In this document: positions 17,499 through 25,534 of the stretch, one piece after another
Layout of the letters: every line of letters starts with the position of its first letter
How positions within the stretch are numbered: the stretch's first letter is position 1
Source: Chitinophagaceae bacterium
GTDB lineage: Bacteria > Bacteroidota > Bacteroidia > Cytophagales > Cytophagaceae
Direction: 5' to 3'
Length of the DNA: 64,000 bases
Assembly (NCBI GenBank): GCA_028288365.1
Contig: JAQBNU010000063.1
Coordinates: 1 to 64,000 of the forward strand
Notes under the pieces: model-generated
Told to the model about the DNA's origin: nothing
Databases searched by the model: none
The model's input: only the letters and a program-made list of their open reading frames with translations
Position numbers and translations under genes: made by a program

Positions 17499-18132
17499 TC
17501 TCTTTGGCTGGATTTCCAAACAGGGTTTTGCCTGCTTTGACATCGCCTATAACCACCGAACCTGCACCGATTCTGGCATTTTTGCCAATGGTTACTCCCT
17601 GTACCACAATGACACCGGCACCTAAGAACACCCCTTGTTCCAATACACAGCCTGCACCAATTTTACTTCCCGCTCCTACCTGAACAAAATCTCCTAGTTT
17701 GGCTTCGTATTCTACCAGGCTTTGTGCATTTAAAATACAGTGATTTCCTACTTCTGCAAACGAATTCACCACGACTTCTGCCCCAATATAATTACCATGC
17801 CCCAACACCGCTACGTTAGAAATTGTTGCCGAAGCATGAATCGCATTGATCGGCATTACTTTTCTTTTCTCAATGAGCATGTTGACGATGCTTTCTCTTT
17901 CCTTATTATTGTCAAGGGCTACAAAGGCATCACATTTCTGACCGATCAATTTCAAAAAACCATCGTTGTCGGTTTCTCCTAAAACAGATACATCGCCAAT
18001 CTCTGTTTTGTGAAGCGTTTTGTCATCGTCTAAGAAACCATATATCACAACATCGTTGCTTTGAAAAATATCAAATGCTGCTTTGCCCAAACCTCGGGCA
18101 CCAAAGATCATTACAGGATTCAGTGTTTTCAT
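17488..18132 (-). CDS. NeuD/PglD-type sugar O/N-acetyltransferase
   Basis: The protein is 214 aa. The N-terminal nucleotide-sugar-binding Rossmann-like domain of the PglD/NeuD family (PVMIFGARGLGKAAFDIF, about residues 6-90) is followed by a left-handed beta helix of hexapeptide repeats (LGHGNYIGAEVVV, GAGSKIGAGCVLEQGVFLG, IGKNARIGAGSVVIGDV). Such enzymes transfer acetyl from acetyl-CoA to sugars used in surface glycans. The neighbour on the same strand is a GT-C-like membrane transferase, which fits a glycan role. The exact sugar is unknown. Confidence 0.85.
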   Translation of the reverse strand: MKTLNPVMIFGARGLGKAAFDIFQSNDVVIYGFLDDDKTLHKTEIGDVSVLGETDNDGFLKLIGQKCDAFVALDNNKERESIVNMLIEKRKVMPINAIHASATISNVAVLGHGNYIGAEVVVNSFAEVGNHCILNAQSLVEYEAKLGDFVQVGAGSKIGAGCVLEQGVFLGAGVIVVQGVTIGKNARIGAGSVVIGDVKAGKTLFGNPAKEIEK

Positions 18133-18147
18133 CTATTTTATTTTTTT

Positions 18148-18155
18148 CAAAAATA
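18148..18155 (-). promoter_or_regulatory. -7 promoter element of the acetyltransferase gene
   Basis: TATTTTTG on the minus strand, 15 bases before the ATG, matches TAnnTTTG. There is no clear -33 TTG. Confidence 0.4.
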
Positions 18156-18178
18156 CAGCTTTCTTTTAAATATACGTA

Positions 18179-19840
18179 CTACTTCGGAAGATAGAGCACA
18201 TCTTGTTGATTTGACCAGATCAAGACACCTTTAGCCGTTTTGTAGCGATCACGTGTATCCACCACAACATCTGCCCTCTCTGTCGTTCCCTGCGCACAAG
18301 TCAACAACACATATTTTCCTTTCCCTTGTACCTGATCAAATCTTAAATAGTCATACAGTGCATCGTTGCACACCCTTATCTTTTTATTTTTAAAATGCGC
18401 AGACAGGTAGTCTCTTGTATTAGAAATTTGTTCTGCATTTCTGACTAAGTTTTTATTCGTCTCATACAATCGCAAACCATTCGCCCAAGTAATAAGCAAA
18501 ACTATCGTCCCCATGACTAAATAATTCAGGATCGATCTTCTACGAATGAAAAGAGAAAACACTTCCATCCATACCAAGACATAAGGAATGACAAGCCATA
18601 ACCAGGTACGTTCAAATAACAACACCGGATAGACAAGCAGTAATAACAAAGGGAAACATAAAACCGCCAGAGGAATAAATACTCTTCTTTCATTTTTTAT
18701 CCACAAGACGGCAACAGCGATGAGTATCCCCAATAAAATACTTCCTCCTAACGCATCTTCGCATCCCGTGATAAAGTTCCATAGCTGCGGTGCATAAATG
18801 AACAGAGCCATGTACGGAGTCTCTAAATAGGACACGCGTTGTACAAAAGGATTATTGAGCAAGTGATCAAATCCAGAAAAAATCCATACCGGTGCGTATA
18901 CAACCAAAGTAAATACAATAGAATACAGAGCTATAGCAAAAGAACGCTTGACGATTTCTTCTTTTTGAATGTACAACGTGTAGAAATAACAGGCATTCAA
19001 CAGGGCCAAAGGAATTAGGGCAACCGGAACAACGTAGACCGTAAACACATTAAACAAAATCAATAAACGATCGGTATATACATCGTGTTTGATATTCAAC
19101 AACACGAATAGAATGAACATCAATCCCAATAACTCCAGCTCATATCCTCTCCCCTGCACCGCATACCAAACAAAGGGAGCCGAAGTCATCAAGAGTAACA
19201 TACCCATCCAAACTATCGGTTCGTTGTATTTTTTTCTTAGGATAACATAAAACAAGACAACCACTCCAACGGCTGACATTATGGAAACCATACGTATCGC
19301 CCAGAGAGGTGACAAAAATTGATTCCATACGATGCTACATAAATTGAATGCGATGTGATTATTATTGGAAGGATAATAAGCAGCAGTTACAAACAGCCCT
19401 CTGTTCACAAAAAACATCCAGCTGTCCAGTTCATCCAATTGCATAGGAGTGATGGAACTGTAATAAACACCCATACATGAAAACAGACACGAGCCGACTA
19501 GCAAAATGTATTTTTCTTTCCGCGATGTATCAATGAATTCGTCGCGCAGAGCATGATAAAGCAAATGAAAAGATTTTTTATACGCACTAAAAAAGTGTCG
19601 ATCCATAAAATACACATACGTCAAAAAAAGCAAACAGAAAAAAAGTACGATTTTGATTTTCTGCCAGACGAAAAAATTGATGTATTGCTGCAGTATTTCC
19701 ACGTTGTTATCACCTAAGTTGTAATGATGAGACAACCAATTGAAAAGATCCAACGGAGTATAGAACAGCACGAAAAAATAAGCCGTAAAAATTAAGGCGA
19801 TGAGTGCTAAGAATAGACCGTTTGTTTTTATATTGTTCAT
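18179..19840 (-). CDS. polytopic membrane protein, GT-C (GT39/PMT-like) glycosyltransferase candidate
   Basis: The protein is 553 aa with about 11-12 TM segments. GT-C features are an acidic motif in the first external loop (MQLDELDSWMF), followed by a loop with PSNNNH, and the helix GRGYELELLGLMF that resembles the ARGY segment of GT39-family proteins. A soluble C-terminal tail follows (from about 470). Such enzymes transfer sugars from polyprenyl-phosphate donors outside the membrane. I chose ATG 19840 (MNNIKTNG) over an in-frame TTG 18 bases upstream. It is divergent from the next gene with only 32 bases between the starts. Function is inferred from topology and motif only. Confidence 0.6.
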   Translation of the reverse strand: MNNIKTNGLFLALIALIFTAYFFVLFYTPLDLFNWLSHHYNLGDNNVEILQQYINFFVWQKIKIVLFFCLLFLTYVYFMDRHFFSAYKKSFHLLYHALRDEFIDTSRKEKYILLVGSCLFSCMGVYYSSITPMQLDELDSWMFFVNRGLFVTAAYYPSNNNHIAFNLCSIVWNQFLSPLWAIRMVSIMSAVGVVVLFYVILRKKYNEPIVWMGMLLLMTSAPFVWYAVQGRGYELELLGLMFILFVLLNIKHDVYTDRLLILFNVFTVYVVPVALIPLALLNACYFYTLYIQKEEIVKRSFAIALYSIVFTLVVYAPVWIFSGFDHLLNNPFVQRVSYLETPYMALFIYAPQLWNFITGCEDALGGSILLGILIAVAVLWIKNERRVFIPLAVLCFPLLLLLVYPVLLFERTWLWLVIPYVLVWMEVFSLFIRRRSILNYLVMGTIVLLITWANGLRLYETNKNLVRNAEQISNTRDYLSAHFKNKKIRVCNDALYDYLRFDQVQGKGKYVLLTCAQGTTERADVVVDTRDRYKTAKGVLIWSNQQDVLYLPK

Positions 19841-19872
19841 CAAAGAATAACCAAACAATCGAATTTACATCA

Positions 19873-20256
19873 ATGACCTTCAATATCCGACAGATTGTGA
19901 TATTTTTCTTTCTCCTGATGAGTTTTATCCCTTTTCTATTGATGACGGATTTGTTTCCCTTTATGCGCTTTGCGATGTTTGCAGAAACAGTGAGAGCCAT
20001 TCCTCAGAAGGAATTCTTTACAGTAGAAGTCCTCAACGCAAGAGGGGGTTCACAATCTTTAAGCGAACGACAAATCGGATTAGACGATAGCCATTTGAAT
20101 TATCTGGCCAGGAGATATTATTACAACGGACAATTGGATTTTTTCTCAACGGAATTAAAAAAATCAGGACTGCTTAAAGACAACGAAAAGATAACCGTCA
20201 CGCAAAAAATAATTGTAAATGGAGAGTGGCAAAAACATGTACTGCTGATCAAATGA
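19873..20256 (+). CDS. small membrane-anchored protein upstream of HTTM-like gene
   Basis: The protein is 127 aa. One N-terminal TM helix (about residues 7-27) is followed directly by FPFMRFAMFAE, then a soluble domain of about 95 residues. The PF-x-RF-x-MF segment resembles motifs that I associate with proteins of the vitamin-K-dependent carboxylase/HTTM group, where it lies after a TM helix. The stop overlaps the start of the next gene (ATGA at 20253-20256), so the two are translated together. I chose ATG 19873 because the frame before it lies over the divergent gene's start region. Function is unknown. Confidence 0.6.
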   Translation: MTFNIRQIVIFFFLLMSFIPFLLMTDLFPFMRFAMFAETVRAIPQKEFFTVEVLNARGGSQSLSERQIGLDDSHLNYLARRYYYNGQLDFFSTELKKSGLLKDNEKITVTQKIIVNGEWQKHVLLIK

Positions 20257-21371
20257 TTACATCCTCATTCCTCACAAGAAGTTTACTCTATGCAGGACTA
20301 AGCATTGTCTTATGGATTTTATATTTCCAGTTGTTAGATGTCTCTGCTCTTCTCACCCATGATATTTTATCTTCCAGTAAAGCAAACAAAGGTTGGATTA
20401 GCTGGGTCCATGAATTGTATCCAAGATTAGCAGTAGAGAAATTACGCTTCCCTGAATCTTTTTTCCTCACGAAAGCACATCAACTTTTACTTCGTTTTAC
20501 ATGGACGTCGCAAGTGTTACTGACCTACTTTTCATTTTCAGTTTTTCTCTTTCCTCGATTCAAAAAAATATACGCTGGCCTTTTTGACACCTGCATTCAG
20601 AATAAATACATTCCTTATATCACGACCTTACTTTACACAAGCTTGTTGCTTGTCGTGTACAACGCCATTATAGAGTTCAACGGCTTGTTATACTTCAGTG
20701 CGTTTTACCATCCTGTTGGCATAGGCAAATTGCTACTTCCTTGTTTACCATCACTTGCTATTCTTTGGGTGATATACGGCACCCTGTTGACAAGTATCGC
20801 TACCACCATTTTTCTTCCTAAAAAATGGTTCTCTGCTTCCGTAGCTGCTTTGGCTTTTATCTATTACCAACTTATTTTATTTGGATTTGGGAAGTACGAC
20901 CATGGCTTCAGTACCTTGACATACGCACTATTGGTGTATCCATTTTTTTTATGGAAATCAGAAAAAAAATCTTTCGACACAACCTCTCCTGCATGGAGTC
21001 TGGTATTGATTCAATGCTTGATTGCTTTGTCTTATTTTTACTGCGGCATAGAGAAATTATTTACATCAGGAGCAGCGTGGTTTTACAGCGATAACTTAGA
21101 GCAACATCTTTTATTACATGATACAGCACTCGGCCTATCTTTGGCCCAACATGAAGTCCTCTGTCGTTGGCTGAGCTTTGGTGTAGTTTGCATGCAATGC
21201 AGTTTTATCGTACTTCCTTTTTATAAAAAATCAAGGTATGTACTTTTACCGGCAGGATTTATTTTTCATACCGCAGCATGGCTTCTGCTGGACGCCGGAG
21301 GGTGGTTCAATCCGTGGTGGGCGATGTATCTGTTTTTTCTATTTCCTTTACAACCTCAGGAAACAAAATAA
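20253..21371 (+). CDS. polytopic membrane protein, HTTM-like
   Basis: The protein is 372 aa with about 8 TM segments. The C-terminal half has features of HTTM (horizontally transferred transmembrane, related to gamma-carboxylase) proteins: ALSYFYCGIEKLFTSGAAWF, where a small-residue/Lys motif follows a TM helix, and FIFHTAAWLLLDAGGWFN. It is coupled by a four-base overlap to the small membrane protein upstream. Known HTTM relatives include carboxylases and proteins of unknown function. Its 3' end overlaps the convergent gene by 65 bases. I chose the start at ATG 20253, which makes the overlap. Confidence 0.55.
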   Translation: MITSSFLTRSLLYAGLSIVLWILYFQLLDVSALLTHDILSSSKANKGWISWVHELYPRLAVEKLRFPESFFLTKAHQLLLRFTWTSQVLLTYFSFSVFLFPRFKKIYAGLFDTCIQNKYIPYITTLLYTSLLLVVYNAIIEFNGLLYFSAFYHPVGIGKLLLPCLPSLAILWVIYGTLLTSIATTIFLPKKWFSASVAALAFIYYQLILFGFGKYDHGFSTLTYALLVYPFFLWKSEKKSFDTTSPAWSLVLIQCLIALSYFYCGIEKLFTSGAAWFYSDNLEQHLLLHDTALGLSLAQHEVLCRWLSFGVVCMQCSFIVLPFYKKSRYVLLPAGFIFHTAAWLLLDAGGWFNPWWAMYLFFLFPLQPQETK

Positions 21372-22638
21372 AGTCCAGTTTAAGAATCATCGGTAGTTCG
21401 CTTAGTAATAATAAAATAAACAAAGGCGTAAAGGAAACTTTATACCTCATCAATGACCCCCAATTGGGAGAAGCGAAAGATAAAAAAGAAGCCATCAACA
21501 CAATGTAATTGACAACAATCAAATGTTCTAGTGTCCAGCCTTTCCATTTTTTTCTTGATTGGTCGACCACAAAATACGTTGCGATCAAGAGCAATACATA
21601 ATTTTCAAGCACAGCCAGCCAGGCTATCCAGCCTTTACCGCTATTGACAAACGGACCAAACAATCCGAAGAACAATGCTTTAGGCAAATCCCACACCATT
21701 CCCCATTCGTCTTGTTCGAAATGAGTTAGATAAAACACATTTTGTCCCTTTGAAGAAAAAATAGTATCCACGTAATTACTATGTAGCGCATGGTATAGAT
21801 TGTCTATGGATAAATTAGGATGTATCCAACCGGCTGAAAGTCCAAGGTTAGCCAATACCAAGTAATAGATCACAATACGATGCACCCTGTATTCTCTCAA
21901 CCATGGGAACGAAGCTACGACCATGCGATGTATGAAGTGTGTGATCATTAAGAAAAATAAAATAGAAAAAACATAATACTTAATGTTCCAAATGATTAAC
22001 AATCCCAAAAGAAAAATAATCAACTCCAGCACTTCAGGTCTTCTTCTTTCATATACCCACTTCAAATAAAAACTCATGCAAAAGCCAATGCTACCCAGCA
22101 ATACGGATTCCTTGATCATACCAGAAGACCAGAATACGACGGAAGGAAATAATAAGAAAGCAATAACAACCGCCGTTTTACTGATCGAAAAAATCGATAC
22201 AATACGATTGGCCAGGTTCCACAATCCTAAAAAAGAAAAGACTGACACGTAAACATTTAACATCCAATAATTATCAATGAGAATGCCTAACGGAACAATC
22301 AGTTTCACAAAAAACCATTGGCGTGGAGACTGAGAAAATAATTCCTTAAAGGCCAACTCTTCGCTTCCAATAAAATGATTATGAAAATAGATATCCATGA
22401 ATTTCGCATTGTCAGAATAGAACAACACTGCAAAACGGGAAACATTGGTATAGGTATTTAGTACATCACCTGATCCGTAATAATAAAGGTATAACGCTCC
22501 CATTGCCAATCCTGATAAGACCTTTAATACGAGAGTCGTATAAAACCAGGAATAAAGAGGTTTATCTCTTTCAAATAATTGCTGAACGTATAGATAAAAA
22601 AGCAGAAAGCTAATATGTAAAACAATAAGAAGAATCAT
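21307..22638 (-). CDS. polytopic membrane protein of unknown function (EpsG/Wzy-like topology)
   Basis: The protein is 443 aa with roughly 10 TM segments, a motif in the first long loop (GSGDVLNTYTNVSRF) and a membrane-proximal FPSVVFWSSGMIKES. The general look is that of surface-glycan polymerases or glycosyltransferases of the EpsG/Wzy/GT-C type, but no diagnostic motif allows a family call. The start overlaps the stop of the DUF2851 gene by four bases (ATGA), so the two are co-translated. Its final ~20 codons are antisense to the end of the HTTM-like gene. Confidence 0.6.
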   Translation of the reverse strand: MILLIVLHISFLLFYLYVQQLFERDKPLYSWFYTTLVLKVLSGLAMGALYLYYYGSGDVLNTYTNVSRFAVLFYSDNAKFMDIYFHNHFIGSEELAFKELFSQSPRQWFFVKLIVPLGILIDNYWMLNVYVSVFSFLGLWNLANRIVSIFSISKTAVVIAFLLFPSVVFWSSGMIKESVLLGSIGFCMSFYLKWVYERRRPEVLELIIFLLGLLIIWNIKYYVFSILFFLMITHFIHRMVVASFPWLREYRVHRIVIYYLVLANLGLSAGWIHPNLSIDNLYHALHSNYVDTIFSSKGQNVFYLTHFEQDEWGMVWDLPKALFFGLFGPFVNSGKGWIAWLAVLENYVLLLIATYFVVDQSRKKWKGWTLEHLIVVNYIVLMASFLSFASPNWGSLMRYKVSFTPLFILLLLSELPMILKLDFILFPEVVKEIEKTDTSPTTD

Positions 22639-23915
22639 AGTAAACCCTCTTGTTTAAGTATAACATGTCCGATCTTGCAGGACAAACACTTCTTATAGTT
22701 ACAATAATTATTATACAATTCCAACATGGCTTGCGTATCTCCAGCTGAAAATGCACGGTGATTATGCCGTTCAAATAACGTGACAACATGATTCTTCTCT
22801 GCAGCGAGGACATCGTATACTTCAATAAATACGGCTGTTTCAGACTGTTCTGTATTTTTCTTATAAGCTATGCGAAATGGAATCAAGGCATTGATCAACA
22901 AAAGATTGTTCCATTGACGATTTTCTCCGTAAGTAACGCGCGACTCTTTTCCCAGCCGATAATGCGTTTTCCAATATTCACTCGTACTATGACGTTCACG
23001 ATTTAACTGTCCTATTTCTGTGTCTACTGCCCAGCTCACCAGTCTGCCTTTGGTGTGCAACAAATAAGCCCATTGTGCAAGATGACGTTCAGGAAATCCT
23101 GCAGGTCGTAAACCTTTGTATTGCCATTGCATGCGCAGGTTATAAATCTTCTTCAATTGGTATTTGTGCGACAAAAAAAGAAAACGACGTTTCAATTCTT
23201 CCGTGTATTCATCCACACTTTCTTCGTCTAAAAAACCCGCTTGCCCAAACAGCAGTGCTTCAAGATCTAATAAAGAAGAGGCTTGCTTCAAAATAATTTT
23301 ATACGGAATAGAAATAGCTAATTGCTCCATGCACTCGTTATTAATTTTCTTTCCCATGTACCGAGTAGTCAATCGATACAAGGTCTCGTCCCAATCACAA
23401 TGGCATTGATGATACAAAGATTGCACCTCCGCTACTCTCCTTTCTACACGCTCAATAAGCACCGTATCCAGTTGAGATTGCCAGGTGACTTCCGATACAA
23501 GGTGAATTAAATTTCCGCAAGGAATATTCGGTGAAGAAAAAATCTTTTGATCAATGTGCTCAAACCAGGACGCAGACATATAGTCTTTGAGTTGCAAACA
23601 AGGAATCACTTCTCCACTCGAACTTTTAACATCTACATCTTTTTCCCAAACCACATGCAAAATCACATTGTTGTACTTGTCGTCTTTATCGTGCTTGTGT
23701 GTATACCACAGAGAAGAATGTATGTGCACTTCCAACGAGCCAATCCACACGGTATCATCGATTTTAATTTTAGCGAATGTAAAATCAGGACCACCTAATG
23801 CAGAAGGACCGTAACCAGGGAAAATAATTTCGAGGGATTCTCCATTTGTTGTCTGTAGGGATTTACCAGCCAGTACGGCCAGTTTCCAGGCCATTTGTAG
23901 GTCGTATTCTTTCAT
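22635..23915 (-). CDS. DUF2851 family protein
   Basis: The protein is 426 aa. Family features are the N-terminal IIFPGYGPSALGGPDFTFAK and SLEVHIHSSLWYTHKHDKDD, then VILHVVWEKDVDV. A further domain ends in a Cys-containing segment (NYKKCLSCKIG). DUF2851 is common and conserved in Bacteroidota but has no established biochemical role. The PGxxPDF and H/D-rich motifs look like a metal- or nucleotide-binding site, which is inference only. It follows pyrF on the same strand behind a hairpin repeat element, and is coupled to the downstream membrane protein. Confidence 0.85.
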   Translation of the reverse strand: MKEYDLQMAWKLAVLAGKSLQTTNGESLEIIFPGYGPSALGGPDFTFAKIKIDDTVWIGSLEVHIHSSLWYTHKHDKDDKYNNVILHVVWEKDVDVKSSSGEVIPCLQLKDYMSASWFEHIDQKIFSSPNIPCGNLIHLVSEVTWQSQLDTVLIERVERRVAEVQSLYHQCHCDWDETLYRLTTRYMGKKINNECMEQLAISIPYKIILKQASSLLDLEALLFGQAGFLDEESVDEYTEELKRRFLFLSHKYQLKKIYNLRMQWQYKGLRPAGFPERHLAQWAYLLHTKGRLVSWAVDTEIGQLNRERHSTSEYWKTHYRLGKESRVTYGENRQWNNLLLINALIPFRIAYKKNTEQSETAVFIEVYDVLAAEKNHVVTLFERHNHRAFSAGDTQAMLELYNNYCNYKKCLSCKIGHVILKQEGLL

Positions 23916-23925
23916 GAGGGAAAAA

Positions 23926-24052
23926 AAGTGATCAGTGGACAGTTGTCAGTGATCAGTTAAAAAATAATTAATAAGCTAAATCTATTTAAATACAAAAAAT
24001 AAAAAACAGAACCTAAATATTCTGATCACTGACAACTGTCCACTGATCACTT
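23926..24052. repeat. stop-codon-adjacent inverted repeat element, full copy
   Basis: Two 31-bp arms (23926-23956 and 24022-24052) are perfect reverse complements around a 65-base AT-rich centre. Each arm contains AGTGATCAGT twice, separated by GGACAGTTGTC. The right arm ends three bases before the pyrF stop codon; the left arm lies 10 bases before the DUF2851 start. Transcribed, it would form a very stable hairpin separating pyrF from the next gene. Confidence 0.85.
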
Positions 24053-24055
24053 CTT

Positions 24056-24862
24056 TTACAAGTACTTCTCCATCGCACTTCTCATCTTCTCTGCTTCGGC
24101 TGCCGCTGCAGTCTGAAAGTCCGCGCCGGAAGAAGCATAAAGAATACTGCGAGAAGCATTGATGAGCAAACCTCCGTCTTTGGTCACACCGTATTTACAT
24201 ACCGCATCGAGGTCTCCACCTTGTGCACCAACACCCGGAATCAATAAAAAATGTTCTGGTACAATGTTGCGAATCGTCTGTATATAGGCCGCCTGCGTAG
24301 CACCGACCACAAACATCAGTTGACTGGCATCTCCCCAGGAAGCCACTTTACGAATGACTTCTACATACAACTTCTCATTGTTTTGTAAGGTCAGTTGCTG
24401 AAAATCATCGCTGCCTTTATTGGAAGTCAATCCCAATACGATGACCCACTTTCCATCGTAACCTAAAAAAGGTTTCACAGAATCCTCACCCATGTAAGGA
24501 GCCACGGTAACAGCGTGCGCCTTCATTTCTTCAAAGAATGCTTTCGCATACATCTTCGATGTATTGCCGATATCACCGCGTTTCGCATCCGCAATCACAA
24601 ACGCTTTATCGCCGATGTAATCAATCGTTTTTTGTAAACTCTCCCATCCTTTTAATCCCATTGCTTCATAAAAAGCGGTATTAGGTTTATAAGAAACAGC
24701 GGAATCCAACGTAGCATCGATGATGAGCTTGTTGAATTCGAATACCGGATCTTTGGAAGAGTTACGAATGGAAGATGGAATTTTTTCTAAATCCGTATCC
24801 AATCCCACACATAGCAATGATTTCTTTTTCTTGATCAGGGAAACGAGTTGTTCTTTTTGCAT
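24056..24862 (-). CDS. pyrF: orotidine 5'-phosphate decarboxylase
   Basis: Last step of UMP synthesis, decarboxylating OMP. The protein is 268 aa, the length of the type 2 subfamily rather than the ~230-aa type 1. Substrate and catalytic residues are visible in VGLDTDLEKIP (19-29), SYKPN (57-61) and IADAKRGDIG (90-99; the Asp92-Lys94-Asp97 network), with the phosphate-binding VGAT and IPGVGAQGG later. It starts 8 bases after lolA. With pyrD three genes upstream on the same strand, two pyrimidine enzymes bracket ftsK and lolA. Confidence 0.95.
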   Translation of the reverse strand: MQKEQLVSLIKKKKSLLCVGLDTDLEKIPSSIRNSSKDPVFEFNKLIIDATLDSAVSYKPNTAFYEAMGLKGWESLQKTIDYIGDKAFVIADAKRGDIGNTSKMYAKAFFEEMKAHAVTVAPYMGEDSVKPFLGYDGKWVIVLGLTSNKGSDDFQQLTLQNNEKLYVEVIRKVASWGDASQLMFVVGATQAAYIQTIRNIVPEHFLLIPGVGAQGGDLDAVCKYGVTKDGGLLINASRSILYASSGADFQTAAAAEAEKMRSAMEKYL

Positions 24863-24870
24863 GTTCCTTC

Positions 24871-25527
24871 TTATCGCAAGTCCACTACTTCTACGCCTTT
24901 GTGTTTCGTTTTATCAAACACAAACTCTGTATCGTTCAACACCAGATTGGGAGTGAAAGTCTTCACTGCATAATCGTAGGAGTTTCCACTCTTTTCAAAA
25001 ATTTTCCAACTCTTAATCGTCTTGTCTTTTTTATTGATCGTTAAACGCACTTTGAAAAATGGATTGTTTCTGTTTTCAGGAATAAGATCAATGGTCTGCA
25101 GCACTACACCAGCTTCTGTTTTCTCTTCCACTAACATGTACTTGTATCCTTTTTTATAAATGGTATATATTTTAGTGGGAGTAATGTCATCGTCTTCCGG
25201 ATCGTAATTAGAGATATTGACTTCATTCGCATCTTTCAAAAATGTCCAGACGATAGTGCCATTGTTGATGACTTCCTGATTGCCCATGTCCAGGTGAAAC
25301 TTTGAACCTTTCACTGTAATGGTTCCGCTCGATGATTCGTTGATGCCAGCAGAAGGATTACTCATGGAATAAGTAAAGCCTGCTTTAAAGCCTGTCATCG
25401 CACTGTATTTTTTGCTCATCTCGTCGAGTGTAGCGAGCGCTTTAGGATCGTACTGCGCCTTTGCCTGGCCAAAACCGGCAAGCAATAGAACCATATAAGA
25501 CAACAAAGTAACTTTCAATACCTTCAT
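24871..25527 (-). CDS. lolA: outer-membrane lipoprotein carrier protein LolA
   Basis: Periplasmic chaperone that carries lipoproteins from the inner to the outer membrane. The protein is 218 aa with a signal peptide (1-24, ending GQAKA). The LolA-fold begins with LATLDEMSKKYSAMTGFKAGF and continues through beta strands with the typical GSKFHLDMGNQEVINNGTIV and IDLIPENRNNPFFKVRL segments. It lies between ftsK (7 bases upstream) and pyrF, an arrangement common in Bacteroidota. Confidence 0.88.
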   Translation of the reverse strand: MKVLKVTLLSYMVLLLAGFGQAKAQYDPKALATLDEMSKKYSAMTGFKAGFTYSMSNPSAGINESSSGTITVKGSKFHLDMGNQEVINNGTIVWTFLKDANEVNISNYDPEDDDITPTKIYTIYKKGYKYMLVEEKTEAGVVLQTIDLIPENRNNPFFKVRLTINKKDKTIKSWKIFEKSGNSYDYAVKTFTPNLVLNDTEFVFDKTKHKGVEVVDLR

Positions 25528-25534
25528 AGTAACA

